A stretch of 64,000 bases of DNA from Solen grandis. Its lineage: Eukaryota; Mollusca; Bivalvia; Adapedonta; Solenidae. The stretch is from contig CM037778.1 in the NCBI GenBank assembly GCA_021229015.1, positions 83,840,848-83,904,847 on the forward strand. Reading direction: 5' to 3'. Shown here piece by piece: positions 58,785 through 64,000 of the stretch. The notes under the pieces were generated by a model that was not told where the DNA came from, did not search any database, and worked only from the letters and a program-made list of their open reading frames with translations. The translations under genes were made by a program, and so were the position numbers. How positions within the stretch are numbered: position 1 is the first letter of the stretch; the number at the start of each line of letters is the position of its first letter.

Positions 58785-59129
58785 CATGTTTCAAAAATAT
58801 ATATCGGATTTAAAAACAAAAACAACAACAACAACAAAAACCTTCACTATTATCCCCAGATACCCTTCAGAATGCATCTCCATCACACTAAAAACTTTTT
58901 TTTTCCGGGGGAGCATGCCCCCGAACCCCCCTACCACTCCTATCACATTCGGATTTTGGCCCCCCCAGCAGAAAATTTCTGGATCCGGGCCTGCCTTTTT
59001 AACTTAGATTTTTTATCAACAAAGGTTTGGCTTATTGATAATAACATGGAAAAGTCGAGTGTGTGGTTTGAGGACAGCTCGTTTTATAGAAGAATTTGCA
59101 TCATTGTAAATTTAATACAGGAAAAGATC

Positions 59130-59238
59130 CAATTCGATCTGGCACTGCCCTGGACATTGTTAAGTTTGAGGCGGACCTGAGGCACCCGACACAATTAAAG
59201 CAACACATCTGAGGAAACACAAGGTCACCATATCACAG
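59130..59238 (+). pseudogene. Tyrosine-recombinase-like domain, copy 2, first exon
   Basis: One frame gives TALDIVKFEADLRHP. A one-base shift then gives DTIKATHLRKHKVTISQ, ending at a CAG|GTTTAT donor. HLRKHKVT is a good match to the recombinase box II (H-x-L-R-H-x-x-T). It aligns with copy 1 (LRYPDRIM..NFRKYTATLSQ) including the exon end. The exon starts about 45 bp after the end of the repeat that hosts the 56-59 kb transposon. Confidence 0.55.
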
Positions 59239-59462
59239 GTTTATTATACATTGAAAACACAGTTGAATATAATGAATTGTTTTTATTTATTCATTTATTA
59301 CTTGTGATTTATTACTTGTGATTTAAAGCACATACCAGTGTTATAACTGTATATAATGTCAGTGCTCAAGTTGGTTTAAATGTTGAGATCGTCTGACCCC
59401 TCAGTTCAATCATTTTTGGATCACCTTTACCACTGTTTTTAGTTGTTGTTGGTTGTTGTTGT

Positions 59463-59835
59463 TTTCACCTGAGCACAAAGTGTAGTATTGAGCAGTGGCC
59501 CAGTACCTTTTGGTTACAGTTGGCCCCACCTTGACTCACTTGACCTACTGATCTATTTTTTTTTTTTTTTTTTTATGCTATAGCAATGAAATTTGAACTA
59601 CATGTATCTGGATAGTTTAACGTGAAAATATCAACTTTGACATTAACCATGACCTGATGATTTACTTTCTTGATTTTGAAACTTCATTAATGAAATTTAA
59701 ACTGTATACAGTTTTGCTTGTAGATTTCAACTTTGACATTGGCTGGACTTGATTTTGACCTACTTAAACCTTTCTAAAGCTACAGCAATGAAATTGCTCA
59801 GTCAAGCGATAAAGGGCCATCATGGCTCTCTTGCT
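59463..59835 (+). repeat. Family D repeat, short variant
   Basis: TTTTCACCTGAGCACAAAGTG at the start and GATAAAGGGCCATCATGGCTCTCTTGCTT at the end frame a different interior (TAGCAATGAAATTTGAACT, repeated). It lies in the intron between the two exons of recombinase-like copy 2. Confidence 0.6.
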
Positions 59836-59873
59836 TCATAGATTTTGATAAAAAAAAAAATCATTACATTCAG

Positions 59874-60032
59874 GTAATGGGCCTGCAGGACCATGAATTA
59901 AAGTGGTTAACAAACCACCAACGGCACGCAGAGAAAGTTCATCTGGCCCATTATAGGGCCACTTCTGGACTTATCAAAAGGATAGAAGTGGCAAAAATCA
60001 TGCTTCTCCAAGAATCCAACAATGTTGGTTGA
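59874..60032 (+). pseudogene. Tyrosine-recombinase-like domain, copy 2, second exon
   Basis: Acceptor CATTCAG ends at 59873. The frame is open for 52 codons to TGA: VMGLQDHELKWLTNHQRH, then AEKVHLAHYRATSGLIKR and IEVAKIMLLQES. NHxxHxxKVHxxxYR is shared with copy 1. The intron (59239-59873) sits at the same place as in copy 1 and contains another interspersed repeat. This exon itself is intact; the first exon is frameshifted. Confidence 0.6.
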
Positions 60033-60361
60033 TTTGCAGGAGTTAAGCCTTCTGACATAAACCTTGCAAGTAAGAAATAAAGGATGTCTAAGATTACCTA
60101 AATCAGACTTGAACTACCTTGACATTTTTTGAAATGTTTCATGTATGCAAAACTGCTCAGTGTCCATTAATTAAAAAATTTGGTAGAAAATGACTAGAAA
60201 AGTTGTAAGATGGTATATTAGAATCGTCTTGTTTGAAATTATGCATCATCATCATACCCCGCAAAGTTTGAAAATTACACTGTAGTCACCAGTTAGTCTG
60301 TTAAAACATTTCCTGGAGAACACAGATACTACAGTTTTGATCAATTATTTTGGATTTTTTT

Positions 60362-60461
60362 NNNNNNNNNNNNNNNNNNNNNNNNNNNNNNNNNNNNNNN
60401 NNNNNNNNNNNNNNNNNNNNNNNNNNNNNNNNNNNNNNNNNNNNNNNNNNNNNNNNNNNNN
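60362..60461. other. Assembly gap (100 N)
   Basis: Exactly 100 N, bordered on the right by a family D-associated tandem repeat. Confidence 1.
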
Positions 60462-60657
60462 ACCTACATTTTGATCCAACCTGACCCATTTTCGAAAGGG
60501 TTCAAGATATCATCAAGACAAACATTCTGACCAAGTTTGAGGAAGATTGGATCAAAACTGTGGCCTCTAGTGTGTAAACATCACAATTGTTGACGGACGA
60601 CGAACAATCAAGTGTCCCAAAAGCTCACCCTGAGCTATGCTCAGGTGAGCTAAAAAC
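60462..60657 (-). repeat. Family D-related repeat end beside a gap
   Basis: GACCAAGTTTGAGGAAGATTGG and ACTGTGGCCTCTAG lead to AGCTCACCCTGAGCTATGC then TCAGGTGAGCTAAAA, the palindromic end of the family, in - orientation. The left side is cut by the run of N. Confidence 0.6.
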
Positions 60658-61006
60658 ATGTGAAATATATATACGTTTGTGTTTTTTGTTTAAAACACAG
60701 AGAGGTTCCATGTACGTCAATGGGATGCTGCACATTTTAAGTTGCCCTTCATATTGCGATTTGGCAATAACCCTTTTCTGACGAGACACTGTATGCAATC
60801 GCAAAATCTGTAATGACAATGATTACAGCATCGTATCAGAATCACGGATAAAGCTCTTTGCAATTATAACTGTGAATATTAAGAGAAGGGATGATAATAG
60901 GTGAGATTAGTAAAACAGTTCTGTAGAGTAGAATTTTAATTAGAGATGTATACTGGAATTGGAATATTGATATTTTTTTTTAATAGAGAGAGAGGAAGAC
61001 GCCCAC

Positions 61007-61216
61007 CTGTTTTTTGTCGAATGTGTCTTGAATGATGTCTCCGCAGAAGCCCTGGTTTACCATGACAAACAGAGGAAGTTTGTGGGCAAAGATGTCGTGA
61101 AACTCGGCCACGCTGTAATCCATCTCCTCTACCTCGAACTCAATTAAAGATTTAATCCGACTAGAGATCTGGTTTTCTGACAATGGCGGTGTGATATATG
61201 GAATGCCATTAGCCAT
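61007..61216 (-). CDS. First exon of a second CABIT-family gene
   Basis: On the - strand an ATG at 61216, in the context AAGTATGG, opens 70 codons to a CAG|GTGGGC donor at 61006. The protein starts MANGIPYITPPLSENQ and ends GDIIQDTFDKKQ. Its last 35 residues align without gaps to the first recognised exon of the 5412-15185 gene (EF, P, G..GD and DTFD..Q shared, about a third identical by eye). Both end in phase 0 at the same position. It should therefore be the start of a diverged paralogue running leftward. The following CABIT exons were not recognised and may lie beyond the transposon-rich 48-61 kb stretch or be lost. Confidence 0.65.
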
Positions 61217-61219
61217 ACT

Positions 61220-62400
61220 TGTACCAAATAGTTTAATTCCGAATGAACGTATATGTGTCCTTTGTCATTAAATTTCACATAAATCCAGAAAATGTTTTTA
61301 TAGGATGATGCGAGATAAGGTTACCAGTGTTGTTTAGAACAAAAGTATGAAAATCGTATTTGTGTTTATTTTGTTAATTTCATGTATGATAAACGATTAT
61401 TGTCCTTTGCGTTTGTATGTCATCACTTAATATCATTGCTTGCATTTAGAACTATCAAATTCGCTTTGAATGTTATTTTGCTAACGTGCTTATTCAAACA
61501 TCCTTGTATGCGTCTCAGATAAATTTTCATTATGTGCATGTAAACACTGATAAAATTAACAGTGAATTCGTAGGTGTTACGATAAAAATGACCCCGCTGA
61601 AATATTGTCCAAATATCAAAATGTAAATGCTGACTCTTTAGAAATGTCAGATTAGAGCCCGGCGAAAATACTGATTGATGTTTGATGTAGTACAAGGGAT
61701 GTCATAACCTTAGGGGTCAGGCTTGATACGCCGCATATCAAATCAAAGTCCAGTCGTAATGTGGTTACATACGAAAAGCAACACAGTGATTGTGACAGTT
61801 AAATCAGATTTTCTCGTAGTAACAATGGTGGTGGTTACCCACAAACATGTCCTTGAAATATTACAGAATATATTTAATTTAATGTAATTTGATTAAGAAA
61901 GAGGCACATCCCTCTGTCTGATAAGATTTCTAATCATTTTCTCCTACTTGAACAAATTATAATGTCCATTTTCCTGGGACTGGGACTTGTTAATGGCTGT
62001 TGTATACTAGACATACCGTCACACTTTGTTGATTAAATGTATACTTAACATTGTCAGCTGGAGTTTACATTATATTATTATAAACGTATACATCTACTAG
62101 GACATAGAAACGTTAAAATTATGCATTATAGCATATTGAATTGAATGATTTGGACATATGTTTACATTTTAGAAAAACAATTTCTTGTGAATGTCTACTA
62201 CACAGTGCTCCAGGAATGAGTTTATTACAATTATAAATCCAATATAAAAACAAGATACACAAGTAAACAGTTACAAATGACATGGGAAGTGTCGCAAGTG
62301 AAGCATTTTGATATGGACTTTATGACGTGTTTTATATGGAACATTAGTCACTTTCAGTATATGCTATAAAACAAACGAAATGTTGCGTAATTGATATTTT
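61220..62400. other. Upstream region of the - strand CABIT-family exon
   Basis: It would hold the promoter and 5' UTR of the gene starting at 61216. No TATA box at a convincing distance and no repeat family was recognised. Confidence 0.4.
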
Positions 62401-63325
62401 ACAGTCAGTGCATTGGCACAGTTTTAACCCAATCTTCATTAGATTTGGTCAGGATGTTTGTCTTGATATAATATTGGATAAGTTCGAAAATGGGTCACGT
62501 GGTGTCAAAAACTAGGTCACCAGGTCAAATCGTAGGAAAAACCTTGTGAACACTTTTAAGGCCACAGTATATGCCAAATCTTCATAGAACTTGGACAGGA
62601 TATTTGTCTTAATAATATCTTGGATTAGTTCGAAATTGGGTCACGTGGGTTCAAAAACTAGGTCACCAGGTCAAATCTTTGAAAAACCTTGTGAACACTC
62701 TAGAGGCCACAGTTTTAGCCTAATCTTCATTAGATTTTGTCAGGATGTTTGTCTACATGATATCTTGGAAGAGTCGAAAATGGGTCGTGTGGGGTCAAAA
62801 ACTACGTCACCAGGTCAAATCTTAGACAAACCTTGTGAACATTCTAGAGGCCACAATTTTCCGTCAAAAACTAGGTCAATCTTAGAAAAACCGTGTGAAC
62901 ACTATAGAGGCAACAGTTTTGGCCCAATCTTCATAAAATTTGGTCAGGATGTTTGTCTACGTGGATGAGTATTAAATCGAGTCATGTGGGGTCAAAAACT
63001 AGGTCACCAGGTCAAATCTTAGTAAAACCTTGTGAACACTCTAGAGGCCACAGTTTTAGCCTAACCTTAAAGTAACTTGGTCTGAATGTTTGTTTACATC
63101 AAATCTCGGATGAATTCAAAACTAGACAACATGGGGTCAAAAAGTAGGTCACCAGGGAAAATTTTAGAAAAATCTTGTGAACATTCTAAAGGCCTACATT
63201 TTGCCCCAGTCTTCATTAAACTTGATAAGAATGATGACTGCATGAATTCCCAGTTGAGTGCAAATTAAGGAAGGATCAAAATCTAGGTCATTAGTCAAAT
63301 GTTAAAACACATTTTAGATGCCACA
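62400..63325 (+). repeat. Tandem units of about 140 bp (family D-associated)
   Basis: About six diverged units share ATTTGGTCAGGATGTTTGTC, GTCAAAAACTAGGTCACCAG and CCTTGTGAACACTCTAGAGG. Spacing is about 140-150 bp, with one shortened unit near 62860-62900. The open frame across two to three units is a repeat artefact. Confidence 0.7.
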
Positions 63326-63327
63326 TT

Positions 63328-64000
63328 TTTAGCTCACCTGAGCACAACGTGCTCATGGTGAGCTTTTGTGATCGCCTTTTGTCCGTCGTCCGTGCGTGCG
63401 TGCGTCCGTCGTCAACAATTTATTTAAACAACATCTCCTTCTAAACTACTCACTGGATATTGATAAAACTTCACAGGAATGTTTATTATGGGGCCCTTTA
63501 CCAAAGTTGTAAAAATTATTTTAATTGGTCAAAAATCTAGGTCACAGGAGCTAAAAATAGATTTTAAAAATGAAAATTTTAAAAATCTCCTTCTCCGAAA
63601 CCACAAGGCCTAGCCTTTTGATTTTTGGTATGTAGCATGATCTTATGACTCTCTACCAAGATTGTTCAAATTATGACCCTTGGGTCTAAATTGGTCTAGC
63701 CCCAGGGGTCACTTGATTTAACATAGGCTAATATAGGAAAAACTTGAAAAATCTTCTCAGCAACCACAAGGCCTGGGGTTAAGATATTTGGTGTGCAGCA
63801 TTGTCTAGTAGATCACAACCAAGTTTGTTCAAATCATGGCCATGGGATCAAATTTGGCCCCGCCAAGGGGTCCCTGATTTTACATAGGCTATTATAGAAA
63901 AAAACTTGAAAAATTTTCTTCTCAGAAACAACAAGACCTGGAGTTTAGATATTTGGTATGTAGCATGTTTTATGACTCTCTACCAAGATTGTTCAAATTA
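63328..64000 (+). repeat. Family D repeat, cut by the window end
   Basis: It starts TTTTAGCTCACCTGAGCACA then ACGTGCTCATGGTGAGCTTT and continues with the same roughly 150-bp internal units as the copy at 43697 (TTCTCAGCAACCACAAGGCC). The 3' end is outside the window. Confidence 0.7.

Larger units (their letters stand above)
56163..58993. mobile_element. 2.8-kb DNA transposon with CAGGCCCGGAT termini
   Basis: The left end CAGGCCCGGATTC and right end GGATCCGGGCCTG are inverted repeats with one mismatch, and a GGCCCCCCCAG-type segment repeats inward on both sides. CCTTT borders both ends. It lies inside an interspersed repeat whose uninterrupted form (GGCCCCTTTTTAACTTAG) is seen near 47283 and 47443, giving an empty site. 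On - 57570-57480 one frame reads EGNRFDRNDIGCQIVDLEAV then FTQKFSEKKSGA, possibly a protein remnant; I do not recognise it. hAT-like termini are suggested, not proven. Confidence 0.65.
55970..59085 (+). repeat. Interspersed repeat family E, split by a transposon
   Basis: The left part (to 56162) carries GCCATAACTC and TATGGCCC. The right part (from 58994) resumes CCTTTTTAACTTAGATTTTT and ends AAGTCGAGTGTGTGG with GGACAGCTCG. Together they reconstruct the family E consensus, with the 2.8-kb transposon inserted between. Confidence 0.6.

Noticed and set aside
58033..59180. Long frames of 90-190 codons in the 58-59 kb region
   Set aside because: They lie across a MITE, a poly-A run and transposon ends; codon content and motifs do not look like protein.
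62591..63268. Frames with repeated GRVGSKTRSPGQIL-type peptides
   Set aside because: The peptide repeats come from the roughly 140-bp tandem DNA units; no start context or domain supports a gene.

Overview
This window looks like intergenic and intronic DNA from a bivalve-type mollusc. It is AT-rich and exons are short, separated by introns of about 0.4 to 2 kb. Several tRNA-derived SINE families are present. So are long interspersed repeats whose ends read AGCTCACCTGAGCACAA... and ...GGCCCTCTTGTT, and repeats ending in AGCGCGCTGTC...GGACAGCTCTTGTT; both are familiar from bivalve assemblies. There are no prokaryotic gene arrays, rRNA genes or CRISPR arrays. Three runs of exactly 100 N are scaffold gaps.

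The only clearly functional gene is on the + strand at 5412-15185. Eight exons join in phase and encode about 674 residues: an N-terminal CABIT-type region, a long lysine-rich and acidic linker with three repeated YxxIDE tyrosine motifs, and a C-terminal SAM domain. This is the layout of GAREM-like Grb2/MAPK adaptor proteins. Its first exon was not found. On the - strand, 61007-61216 is the first coding exon of a second, diverged member of the same family. Its remaining exons were not identified, except for one doubtful candidate at 47759-47957.

Most of the rest is transposon debris. 2.7-4.7 kb holds a broken hAT-type transposase, followed at 4799-4876 by a complete hammerhead ribozyme motif. 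19.7-22.9 kb holds three decayed exons of a PAN/EGF-domain gene. 23.6-26.6 kb is a non-LTR retrotransposon interrupted by a TTAA-flanked MITE and by two SINEs, each with target-site duplications. 30.3-33.0 kb is a large inverted repeat with a 28-bp tandem array expanded in one arm only. 33.2-35.1 kb carries remnants of a G-protein-coupled receptor. 35.9-38.3 kb is a degenerate satellite array split by a SINE and an AT-rich block. 42.2-42.7 kb is the 3' end of another LINE.

51.6-52.6 kb (- strand) is a frameshifted DDE transposase that keeps its D, D and E. 53.2-53.9 and 59.1-60.0 kb (+ strand) are two related copies of a tyrosine-recombinase-like C-terminal domain split by an intron at the same place. 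Between them, 56.0-59.1 kb shows three nested layers: a MITE inside a terminal-inverted-repeat transposon inside an older interspersed repeat. The window ends in further interspersed-repeat copies.

All calls come from reading the sequence by eye. No searches were run, so family names are recognitions rather than database results.
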